A DNA stretch of 64,000 bases from CALBPI01 sp039821605 (GTDB lineage: Bacteria > Pseudomonadota > Gammaproteobacteria > Steroidobacterales > Woeseiaceae), in the NCBI GenBank assembly GCA_039821605.1, contig JBCBNV010000001.1, positions 248,001-312,000 on the forward strand, given 5' to 3'. Both the position numbers and the translations under genes were made by a program. Shown here in pieces: positions 51,647-58,278 of this stretch (positions are counted from its first letter, which is position 1; each line of letters opens with the position of its first letter). The notes beneath the pieces were generated by a model. It was given only the letters and a program-made list of their open reading frames with translations, was not told the origin of the DNA and did not search any database.

Positions 51647-52211
51647 GGCGGCTCATCTCGGCGACCAGCGCTTGCGTTGTGACGAGCGTCGCGAACTCGC
51701 CGCCCAGGCTCGCGAGCGCCGTCTCGTGCATGGTCGTCGCGCAGAAGTGCTGGCCTTCCGGTGCCGTGCGTTCGTGAGTGGCCGTGGCGTCGGTCACGAC
51801 GGTGGTATCAAAGCCCAGATTGGCGGCCATGCGGGCCGTCGTCGACACGCAGTGGTCGGTCGTGAAGCCCGCGAACACAACGGCGGAGACGCCGGCGTCG
51901 CGAAGGTGGGCCTCGAGGTTCGTGCCGATGAACCCGCTGTTCACAGTCTTTGGGAACACGGGCTCGCCGGGCAGCGGTTCGGCTTCGGGTTTGAACGCAT
52001 GCCCCGGGTCGTCGGGCCGCAATGGCGAGTCGGGCGAGACGGAGTCGTGCCGAACGTGAAGCACTGGAAGCCTGTGGTCGCGCCAGCATTGCAGCAGCGC
52101 GGCGATGTGCGCTTCGGCCTGCGGATTGTTGCGCCGGCCGCACACGGGGCTGTCGATGCCTTGCTGGGCGTCGATGATGATAAGCGCCGTTGGTTCGCTG
52201 CGTCCCGCCAT
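51639..52211 (-). CDS. Isochorismatase-like cysteine hydrolase
   Basis: 190 residues. The Asp-Lys-Cys catalytic triad of the family is visible: IIIDAQQGID (Asp near 14), PVFPKTVNSGF (Lys) and GFTTDHCVSTTARMA (Cys near 122). It probably hydrolyses a C-N bond as nicotinamidases and N-carbamoyl hydrolases do. First gene of the six-gene unit (isochorismatase, unknown, DUF427, SnoaL, DUF1272, DUF817), which begins 22 bases from the divergent crotonase pseudogene. Confidence 0.88.
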   Translation of the reverse strand: MAGRSEPTALIIIDAQQGIDSPVCGRRNNPQAEAHIAALLQCWRDHRLPVLHVRHDSVSPDSPLRPDDPGHAFKPEAEPLPGEPVFPKTVNSGFIGTNLEAHLRDAGVSAVVFAGFTTDHCVSTTARMAANLGFDTTVVTDATATHERTAPEGQHFCATTMHETALASLGGEFATLVTTQALVAEMSRHA

Positions 52212-52233
52212 GGCTTGAGCTTACAATGCCGCC

Positions 52234-52611
52234 ATGACGGATACCCCGACTTTCGACACGCTGGACGTGTCTGCGACCGACGCGGGCCGGGCGTTTTCCG
52301 CCGGTGCCGACCTGAGCACGTTCCAGGCCGCGGACGGCGCACAGGCAACCCGCGAGGCCGCGGATCTCGGGCGACAAATGGCCGATGCGCTCGAAGCCAT
52401 GCGCGCCGTCAGCATTGCGGGCATTCACGGTTGGTGTGTGGGTGGCGGCCTCGTACTCGCGGCGGCCTGTGACCTGCGACTCGCAAGCGAGAGTGCCCGC
52501 TTTTCGATTCCCGAGGTCGATCTCGGGATCCCGTTGGCCTGGGGTGGCATTAACGACCCCGAGTGCGAAGCCGCGCGACAGGAATACCTGCGTCGGCGCA
52601 GCAGGTCCTGA
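52234..52611 (+). pseudogene. Crotonase (enoyl-CoA hydratase) with two in-frame internal deletions
   Basis: Only 125 residues against about 260. The family start FDTLDVSATD runs directly into AGRAFSAGADL, which normally lies about 45 residues later. The middle (SIAGIHGWCVGGGLVLAAACD and FSIPEVDLGIPLAWGG) keeps the oxyanion loop and an active-site Glu. After GIPLAWGG about 90 residues are absent and the frame reaches a crotonase-like tail ECEAARQEYLRRRS. The frame is open, so deletion rather than frameshift explains the loss. It is unlikely to fold as a normal hydratase. Confidence 0.7.
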
Positions 52612-52674
52612 TCGCGACATCAGGCCGGAGTACACGATCAGTTCCCGGCAGACCAGCGGGAAGAGACCGACTCG

Positions 52675-52914
52675 CTAGGTGGACTCCAAAGCATGAATCT
52701 GCGCCGCGAGCTTTTCCGCGAACTGCGGGTGTTCGGCACGATTGAGGTTGCGCCAGCAATCCAGCAGCTCGCGCACATCGCGTGGCTCGCGCGATTCGAT
52801 TTCCTCGACTAGCGCCACGTAGGTGTCGGGTACGCGGTCCTTGTCGATGTGGTTGAGCACCTGGTAGAGCTCGCGCAGCGAGCAGCTCGCGTAGTCGGGT
52901 GGGGCTGTGTTCAT
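52675..52914 (-). CDS. Small acidic protein of unknown function
   Basis: 79 residues: SLRELYQVLNHIDKDRVPDTYVALVEEIESRE is a helix-loop-helix resembling a short regulatory-like domain seen at the N-terminus of some membrane proteins (L-x-x-x-L-x-x-I-D-x-x-x-x-P). No signal peptide. Family identity not certain. Confidence 0.7.
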   Translation of the reverse strand: MNTAPPDYASCSLRELYQVLNHIDKDRVPDTYVALVEEIESREPRDVRELLDCWRNLNRAEHPQFAEKLAAQIHALEST

Positions 52915-52971
52915 CGCGCGATGTTAAGCAGGATGTGTGCTTGCGGCCAGCGCAAGCAGCGAAGCGGGCGC

Positions 52972-53136
52972 TTACTCGTCGGAGTTCTTGTCCTGGCCCG
53001 ACATCGCGACGCCAAGTCCGGCGCCGATGGCGATACCGATCCCAATGCCGGCGGCAAGATTATCGATCGCGAGACCGAGCGCGACGCTAATCAATACCCC
53101 GATCGCGATTCCCAATGGCAGCTTGTTGTAATTCAT
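52972..53136 (-). CDS. Glycine-zipper membrane miniprotein A (54 residues)
   Basis: A 54-residue frame reads MNYNKLPLGIAIGVLISVAL, then GLAIDNLAAGIGIGIAIGAGLGVAMSGQDKNSDE in pieces: two hydrophobic helices packed with Gly every four residues, joined by an Asp-Asn turn, with a charged tail. It has the same plan as the frame at 54951-55130. I see no clear Shine-Dalgarno, so confidence is moderate. It may be an inner-membrane miniprotein. Confidence 0.6.
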   Translation of the reverse strand: MNYNKLPLGIAIGVLISVALGLAIDNLAAGIGIGIAIGAGLGVAMSGQDKNSDE

Positions 53137-53169
53137 AGGGAGAGCATACGCGTTGCCGCTGTTTCAGCG

Positions 53170-53198
53170 TTGACAATGTGGTATCTGTGTACCAAGAT
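53170..53198 (+). promoter_or_regulatory. Promoter with palindrome for the 83-residue DNA-binding-like gene
   Basis: TTGACA at 53170-53175, 17-base spacer, CAAGAT at 53193-53198, six bases before the ATG. GGTA-N6-TACC (53180-53193) overlaps the spacer and could be an operator. A transcript from here would be almost leaderless. Confidence 0.5.
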
Positions 53199-53204
53199 AA
53201 CACC

Positions 53205-53456
53205 ATGAGAAAGCAAATCGAACGCGTTCAGACGGGCGTACGCATCGAAAAACGCCTGCTCAAAGTGCTCAAGGCCCTGGCCGAGCAGTTGGATATGACC
53301 CTGGGTGACCTGCTCGAGGGCATCACGCTACATGCGCTGGAAGGCAAGACGCCGTTCTCGGAGCCGACACTCGCAAAGATCCAACAGCTCAAGTCTGTGT
53401 ACGACCTCGACCTGACGGCCGACGACAGCCACCAACTCGACGAGGCGGGCGCATAG
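53205..53456 (+). CDS. Small ribbon-helix-helix-like protein
   Basis: 83 residues from ATG 53205 (GTG 53178 would add nine). TGVRIEKRLLKVLKALAEQLDMTLGDLL has a strand followed by two helices, as in short Arc/CopG-like DNA-binding proteins, and a C-terminal acidic end. No partner toxin gene adjoins it. Family not named; DNA binding is inference. Confidence 0.65.
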   Translation: MRKQIERVQTGVRIEKRLLKVLKALAEQLDMTLGDLLEGITLHALEGKTPFSEPTLAKIQQLKSVYDLDLTADDSHQLDEAGA

Positions 53457-53520
53457 CTTCATCGAGCACGCGGGAGAGCAATCGCAGGAGTCTGTTCTCT
53501 TCGAAGCGCTTAGAGCGGGG

Positions 53521-54006
53521 TTAGCGAAGGTCCTGCAGCCAGCTGGTGCGAACCGGGCCGCGACCCGTCACCTGAATCTCCGCGCCACGATTGGTGCAGG
53601 TGCCTTCGTAATGGACGGCGCCCTTCGGATGGATGACGTAGGCGCCGCGCTTCATCTCAAGCGCCTGGCTGCACTTGCCGGACTCGCCCGTGCCGAAATA
53701 CCAGCTTCCGGACAGCACGGTGATGTGCCGGTCTTCGTCGTGGAAGTGGGGCGGGAACAGCCGGTTGGCGGGGATGCGCATCCGAATGACATACACGCCA
53801 TCCATTGAGGGATCGCCAGCGAGTACTGCGTAGCCGAGACCAGGTATGTCCTCGACGGCGTAGAAGCCGATGTTCTCTTCCTGAACGTAGAAGAACCGGG
53901 CCAATTCCGGGTCTTCAGCGCCCGCAAGACTCGCCAGCACGAGGCTGACTGGCGCTATCCAAAGCAAGGACTTGAATCGCACTGCGCTCGCCCCTTCGGT
54001 TTGCAT
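53521..54006 (-). CDS. Secreted cupin-domain protein
   Basis: 161 residues: signal peptide (about 10-29, LASLAGAED) and a small cupin barrel with metal-type residues PPHFHDEDRHITVLSGSWYFGTG (H-x-H and E) and VIHPKGAVHYEG (H). It could bind or oxidise a small molecule in the periplasm. Transcribed away from the dehalogenase gene, which ends 55 bases downstream of... its start side. Confidence 0.8.
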   Translation of the reverse strand: MQTEGASAVRFKSLLWIAPVSLVLASLAGAEDPELARFFYVQEENIGFYAVEDIPGLGYAVLAGDPSMDGVYVIRMRIPANRLFPPHFHDEDRHITVLSGSWYFGTGESGKCSQALEMKRGAYVIHPKGAVHYEGTCTNRGAEIQVTGRGPVRTSWLQDLR

Positions 54007-54061
54007 GCCCTGAGCAGGGGTTAGCGGCTAATGCGGCGCGGCCTTGATGTCAGCCTTGATG

Positions 54062-54961
54062 TCAGAGATTGAAATGCGCGAGCGCGCGTCTGGCAATGTC
54101 CTCACCGTATTCCTGAACGAAATGACCGGCTTCGGGAATCTTCAGGGGCTCCGGGCAGTTACGGATGATGCTGCGCAGAAACTGCATGGCGTCCTCGCCA
54201 AGGACAGCGTCGCGCATGCCGATGGCCATGAAGCTCTCGCCGTCCCAGCTGCTGGACCAGAACTCGCGGGCGCGCAGCCCGTGTTCGATGCCATCCATAC
54301 CCGGCTCAACCGGCACGAGCTGCGGAAAGCTGCGCACGCCTGCCTTATAGCGGTTGTCGGGGAAGGGCGCGTCGTAGGCCTGCGCGTCCATGAGGTTGAC
54401 GGCACCCAGGCCGTCGGAGGCCAGCATGCCGCCGACGGGAATCTCGGGCGCATTGGCTGCGAAGCGCTTCCAGCGCCTGAAGCCCTCGGTCATGGCGTCA
54501 CCGACGGGGATGGCCGTGTTCATCACCAGCAGCCGCTGGAACCGTCCCGGCATGTCCATGGGCAAGGTCAGCCCAAGGATGCCGCCCCAGTCCTGGCACA
54601 CGAGCGTGATGTTCTTGAGGTCTAAGTGTTCGATGAGCCGGATCAGACTGTCGCGGTGGAAGTCGAACGTGTAGTCAGCGTCATTTACAGGCTTGTCGGA
54701 TCGGCCAAAGCCAAACAGATCGGGCGCCACCACGCGGTGCCCGGCGCCGACGAACACGGGGATCATCTTTCGGTAGAGGTAGCTCCAGCTTGGCTCACCG
54801 TGCAGGCAGAGAAAGACCTCATCCGCGGAGTCACCCTCGTCGATATAGGCCATGCGCAGCGGCGCGTAACCCGGCAACGTATCCACGTAGTGTGGCGTGT
54901 AGGGGAACGCCGGCAGCATCGCGAAGCGTTCATCAGGCGTCCTCAGAGCTTCAATCGTCAT
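54062..54961 (-). CDS. Haloalkane dehalogenase
   Basis: 299 residues, HLD subfamily I-type. Catalytic features: oxyanion LCLHGEPSWSYLYRKM (His-Gly-Glu-Pro-Ser-Trp), nucleophile in LVCQDWGG (Asp), halide-binding Trp in FRRWKRFA-type cap, and catalytic His in IPEAGHFVQEYGE. It hydrolyses haloalkanes to alcohols; a general alpha/beta hydrolase is the alternative. The ATG at 54961 (MTIEALRTPDERF) overlaps by 11 bases the miniprotein B gene, so it is translated from the same operon as DUF2200. Confidence 0.9.
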   Translation of the reverse strand: MTIEALRTPDERFAMLPAFPYTPHYVDTLPGYAPLRMAYIDEGDSADEVFLCLHGEPSWSYLYRKMIPVFVGAGHRVVAPDLFGFGRSDKPVNDADYTFDFHRDSLIRLIEHLDLKNITLVCQDWGGILGLTLPMDMPGRFQRLLVMNTAIPVGDAMTEGFRRWKRFAANAPEIPVGGMLASDGLGAVNLMDAQAYDAPFPDNRYKAGVRSFPQLVPVEPGMDGIEHGLRAREFWSSSWDGESFMAIGMRDAVLGEDAMQFLRSIIRNCPEPLKIPEAGHFVQEYGEDIARRALAHFNL

Positions 54962-55130
54962 GGGACTGCGCTCCGGCTTCACTGCGGATAACGCCAAGGA
55001 ACACGCCAAAAGCCAAACCGAAGATCAGGCCCAGCGGGATCTTGTCGAGCGCGGCGCCCAGCGCGAGCCCCATCGCCATGCCCAGCACCATGCTCTGCCC
55101 GTACTTGGAGTCATTTTCTGACTCGCTCAT
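54951..55130 (-). CDS. Glycine-zipper membrane miniprotein B (59 residues)
   Basis: Frame of 59 residues: a charged start MSESENDSKYGQ, then two hydrophobic helices with Gly/Ala/Met zippers (SMVLGMAMGLALGAAL and IPLGLIFGLAFGVFLGVI) and a polar tail ending HDD. Its ATG overlaps the DUF2200 stop (ATGA) and its stop overlaps the dehalogenase start by 11 bases, so it is bracketed by translational coupling on both sides. It is similar in plan to the frame at 52972-53136. Likely an inner-membrane miniprotein. Confidence 0.8.
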   Translation of the reverse strand: MSESENDSKYGQSMVLGMAMGLALGAALDKIPLGLIFGLAFGVFLGVIRSEAGAQSHDD

Positions 55131-55483
55131 TCGGGTGTTCTCAGGATGCTCGCCATTTTCTTGCCGCGCGCGAGTTCGTCGACGAGCTTGTCGAGGTAGC
55201 GGATCTCGCGCATCAGCGGTTCCTCGATCTCTTCCACCCGGACCCCGCAGACTACGCCCTTGATCAGTTCCCGGTTCGGATTGGGCTTGGGCGCGCCGGT
55301 GAAGAACGTCTCAACGTCGACCTCATCCTTGAGCGCCTTGTTCAGTGCCCTCGTGTCGTAGCCCAGGAGCCACTTGATGATCTTGTTGAGGTCCGCCTTG
55401 GTCTTGCCCTTCTTCTCGACCTTCTGGACGAGCATCGGGTAAACCCTGGCGAAGTTCATTTGGTAAACGCGGTGTTTTGCCAT
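55127..55483 (-). CDS. DUF2200 protein
   Basis: 118 residues. ATG 55483 gives AKHRVYQMNFARVYPMLVQKVEKKG (in parts), the family N-terminus; upstream in-frame codons are not family-like. Then KADLNKIIKWLLGY and FFTGAPKPNPNRELIKGVVCG. Function unknown; cytoplasmic. GGGGGA precedes the start. It heads a three-gene coupled operon with miniprotein B and the dehalogenase. Confidence 0.88.
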   Translation of the reverse strand: MAKHRVYQMNFARVYPMLVQKVEKKGKTKADLNKIIKWLLGYDTRALNKALKDEVDVETFFTGAPKPNPNRELIKGVVCGVRVEEIEEPLMREIRYLDKLVDELARGKKMASILRTPE

Positions 55484-55539
55484 CGCGACATCCCCCTGTT
55501 CTCGTAGCCCCAGCCTACACCTTTCTCGGGGCGTTTCGC

Positions 55540-55926
55540 TCAGTCGGGCTTGGGCACGCGATGCAAGGCACAGATCTTGTTGCCGTCGGGGTCGCGCAGG
55601 TAGGCGATGTAAAGGTCGCCGAATTCGCTCGAGCGGATTCCGGGTGGCGCTTCGCAAGTCGTGCCGCCATTGGCGAGGCCGGCTGCATGAAAGGCGTCGG
55701 CCTGCTCGGGGCTCTCGGCTCGAAAGCCGATGGTGCCGCCATTGGCGAAGGTCGGTGGGTTGCCGTCAATGGGTTTGGTGATGGCGAAATTGACGCCGCC
55801 GCCGCGATAGAAGTAGCGGTCGCCATCGCGCATGGGACCTTTCGCGCCGAGAACGCCCAGGACGGCATCGTAAAAGGACTTCGAGGTTTCGAGGTCGCTG
55901 GCACCGACCATAATGTGCGTGAACAT
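55540..55926 (-). CDS. VOC (glyoxalase/bleomycin resistance) domain protein
   Basis: 128 residues: two beta-alpha-beta-beta-beta units (IMVGASDLETSKSFYDAVL and AYLRDPDGNKICALH). The metal-type residues H4 and E/D near the second unit are seen (DLYIAYLRDPDGNK). VOC proteins include glyoxalases, dioxygenases and drug-binding proteins; the small size suggests a binding or resistance type. 57 bases upstream of DUF2200. Confidence 0.82.
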   Translation of the reverse strand: MFTHIMVGASDLETSKSFYDAVLGVLGAKGPMRDGDRYFYRGGGVNFAITKPIDGNPPTFANGGTIGFRAESPEQADAFHAAGLANGGTTCEAPPGIRSSEFGDLYIAYLRDPDGNKICALHRVPKPD

Positions 55927-55956
55927 GATGCAGTCTCCGGAAGATGGCGTGCTGGA

Positions 55957-56586
55957 TTAACGACGAGCGGATTCGACAATGCCGGCCAGGGTCCGTGCGT
56001 CGTCATGTCCTTCGCGCCGCAGCCCGTTGGCGACACCATCACGATCGGTCTCGGGACGATTCTGGCTGGCTTTCCACTTCGCCTCGAAGCGCGTAAGCGT
56101 AATCTCGACGCCGACGACGGCACGGAGCATGCGCTCGGTAAACGTTTCGGGCGCATCGCTGACTTGCCAGGGGGCGGGCGACGAGGACTCGTGCCGGTTT
56201 GTCATGCGCTCCATGTGGCTGCGAATCCAGTCGCGGTCTTCGATGGGCCGAAGCGTACCGTAGGCGTGCGCCACCACGTAGTTCCACGTTGGCACGACCT
56301 TGCCGTGGACTTGCTTCGACGCGTACCAGCCCGGCGACACGTAGTTGTTGGCGCCCTGGAAGATGACCAGCACGTCGTCCGTGCTCGCCTGCCACACGGG
56401 GTTGGCACGCGCGACGTGCCCCAGTAGCGTGCCGTAGTCGCCCGAGTCCCGGTTGAGTTCAAACGGTATGTGGTTTGCCTCGACGCCATCAGGGCCGTTG
56501 GTGACGAGCGCACCCAACGGATGCGATTCGATCAAGCCGTGAATTTCGCTGAGGTCCGATTGCCTGAATATCTTCGGGGTATGCAT
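55957..56586 (-). CDS. paiB: PaiB-type FMN-binding regulator
   Basis: 209 residues. The split-barrel FMN fold of PaiB is seen: SHPLGALVTNGPDGVEANHIPF, YGTLLGHVARANPVW and SPGWYASKQVHGKVVPTWNY, which is diagnostic. PaiB represses sporulation and degradative-enzyme genes in Bacillus; in proteobacteria its role is unclear. Starts ATG 56586. Confidence 0.9.
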   Translation of the reverse strand: MHTPKIFRQSDLSEIHGLIESHPLGALVTNGPDGVEANHIPFELNRDSGDYGTLLGHVARANPVWQASTDDVLVIFQGANNYVSPGWYASKQVHGKVVPTWNYVVAHAYGTLRPIEDRDWIRSHMERMTNRHESSSPAPWQVSDAPETFTERMLRAVVGVEITLTRFEAKWKASQNRPETDRDGVANGLRREGHDDARTLAGIVESARR

Positions 56587-56595
56587 GACGTGAGT

Positions 56596-57090
56596 CTAGT
56601 TCAGCTCGATGCCTGATGTCTTGACGTTGGCCGGGCAAACGGGCTCGGGGTTGCTGGCCCGGTAGTCTGCAAGCAGACGCTCGGACTGCGCGGTTTCGGC
56701 GTCGGTCAGCGCCTGGTACTTTCGCGCAAACGGCCAGCCGTAACCCCAGCGGTACCAGGTCAGAAAATAGGGGCTGCCGCCGACCCGCACACCGTCGTAC
56801 ATGAGCCGGCCAAAAGCGCGGTCTCCGGTTTTCGCGGTCACACAGTCGCGCAGCGCGGCGTCGGCGGCTTCGCGCTCGGCCTTGGTACCGCCGCGCCAGT
56901 AGGCAATGTCGTGTTCGAAGCAGCAGCTGCACCAGTCCTCGGCACTAATGATCGAGCGGTCTGGAAACAGCGAACAGCCGTCGCTCGTGAAGGGCTTGAG
57001 ATCGGGCTCGCTGCGGCAGCTCGTCAACGAGAACAACAGCACGAGTGCGAGGACGCCGCGGAGCCGGCGTGGTGTCAGTTGATCGCCCAT
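56596..57090 (-). CDS. Lipoprotein with phospholipase A2-like Cys/His cluster
   Basis: 164 residues; lipobox LLFSLTSC (Cys near 27). The mature protein contains DGCSLFPD and EDWCSCCFEHDIAYWRGGTK, where the CC-x-x-H-D resembles the catalytic His-Asp calcium site of secreted phospholipase A2, with more Cys nearby. If active it would cut lipids on the periplasmic side of a membrane; it may be only a fold relative. Longer upstream readings have no support. Confidence 0.72.
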   Translation of the reverse strand: MGDQLTPRRLRGVLALVLLFSLTSCRSEPDLKPFTSDGCSLFPDRSIISAEDWCSCCFEHDIAYWRGGTKAEREAADAALRDCVTAKTGDRAFGRLMYDGVRVGGSPYFLTWYRWGYGWPFARKYQALTDAETAQSERLLADYRASNPEPVCPANVKTSGIELN

Positions 57091-57192
57091 GCCCGGATTC
57101 TCCAAGTCCGCACCTTCTCTGGCAAGCCGCCAAGGCGCCGCGCCGCGCTGTGCTACGCTCTGCGCCTCGATCACCGGCACAGGGGACATGCC

Positions 57193-58161
57193 ATGCATCG
57201 GATCACTCGAATCTTGTTGGCGCTCGCGGCAGTGAGCCTTGTTTGGACCACGCCTGATGCTGCGCTTGCGGACGGGCACGGAGAAAAATGGGTGCTGGTC
57301 ACGGGAACCAGCACCGGGATTGGCCGCAATCTCGCCGAGACGCTGGCCGCCGAGGGCTACCACGTCTACGCGGGCGTGCGAAAAGACAAAGACTACAAGG
57401 CGCTCAACGCGATCGAGAATGTCACAGCCGTCATGATGGACGTGACGAAGCAGGATGAGATCGACGCCGTCGCCAAATTCATCAGCGAGCAGGGCACGGG
57501 TCTCTATGGGCTCGTCAACAACGCCGGGGTCGGTGGCGGCGGCGCTGTCGCGGACACCCCCATCGACGCGCAGAACTTTGTCTACGACGTCAACGTTGAG
57601 GGCGTCTACCGCATCACCCAGACGTTTGCGCCCTTCATCATCGAATCGAAAGGTCGCATCATCACGACAGGCTCGATCGCCGGCACATTGTCGTGGCCGG
57701 GCGGCAGCGCCTATGCCGGCAGCAAGCACTGGATCGAGGCGTTTACAGACGCGCTCGCAGCTGAAATGGAACCGCTCGGTGTGTCGGTCAGTGTCGTTGA
57801 GCCCGGCAACTACCAGTCACACATCCGGCGCAGCAGCGTGAAGCGCATGTTCGAGCGTATCGAAGCGGCCGGCGGCGAGATCACGCCCGAAATGAAGGCC
57901 ATGTACAAGGCCACCGAAGAGCGCGAGTTGTCCTACAAGAAGCCCGATGAAGTGTCAGCCGCCTTCATGCATGCACTGTTCGCCGAGCAGCCGTTGCGAC
58001 GTTACATGGTGGTGCCCAACGAGGAGGAGCAGGCCATGACGATCAACGTCAAGCTCGCGCAGCTGTTGCAGCTCAACCAGTGGGGCCCCTATAGCTACAC
58101 GCGGGACGAACTCGTCGCGATGCTCGACGCGGCCATCGAGTCGCAGGGGAGCGTGGAGTAA
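57193..58161 (+). CDS. SDR oxidoreductase with N-terminal signal peptide
   Basis: 322 residues. Residues 1-29 (HRITRILLALAAVSLVWTTPDAALADGHG in part) look like a cleavable signal sequence. The SDR part has TGTSTGIGRN (cofactor), NNAGVGG, catalytic Ser (TTGSIAG), AYAGSKHW (Tyr-x-x-x-Lys). NAD or NADP is not normally held in the periplasm, so either the signal is not functional or the enzyme acts differently. AGGGGA precedes the ATG. Substrate unknown. Confidence 0.85.
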   Translation: MHRITRILLALAAVSLVWTTPDAALADGHGEKWVLVTGTSTGIGRNLAETLAAEGYHVYAGVRKDKDYKALNAIENVTAVMMDVTKQDEIDAVAKFISEQGTGLYGLVNNAGVGGGGAVADTPIDAQNFVYDVNVEGVYRITQTFAPFIIESKGRIITTGSIAGTLSWPGGSAYAGSKHWIEAFTDALAAEMEPLGVSVSVVEPGNYQSHIRRSSVKRMFERIEAAGGEITPEMKAMYKATEERELSYKKPDEVSAAFMHALFAEQPLRRYMVVPNEEEQAMTINVKLAQLLQLNQWGPYSYTRDELVAMLDAAIESQGSVE

Positions 58162-58278
58162 GCAGCGCATCGATCGCCGCCTTCACGCCGTCATCAGCGG
58201 TGAGGGACGAATCGGTTTTTCGCCTGACCGCTCCGGTATTGTATGGTGGTCATCCAATAAGAATAATCGGGGGTAGCA

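Noticed and set aside
52937..53131. Plus-strand frame opposite miniprotein A
   Set aside because: Pro/Ala/Ile-rich complement of the glycine-zipper coding strand; the minus frame has the better protein pattern.
53178..53456. Toxin-antitoxin pair
   Set aside because: The RHH-like protein has no adjacent toxin gene on either side.
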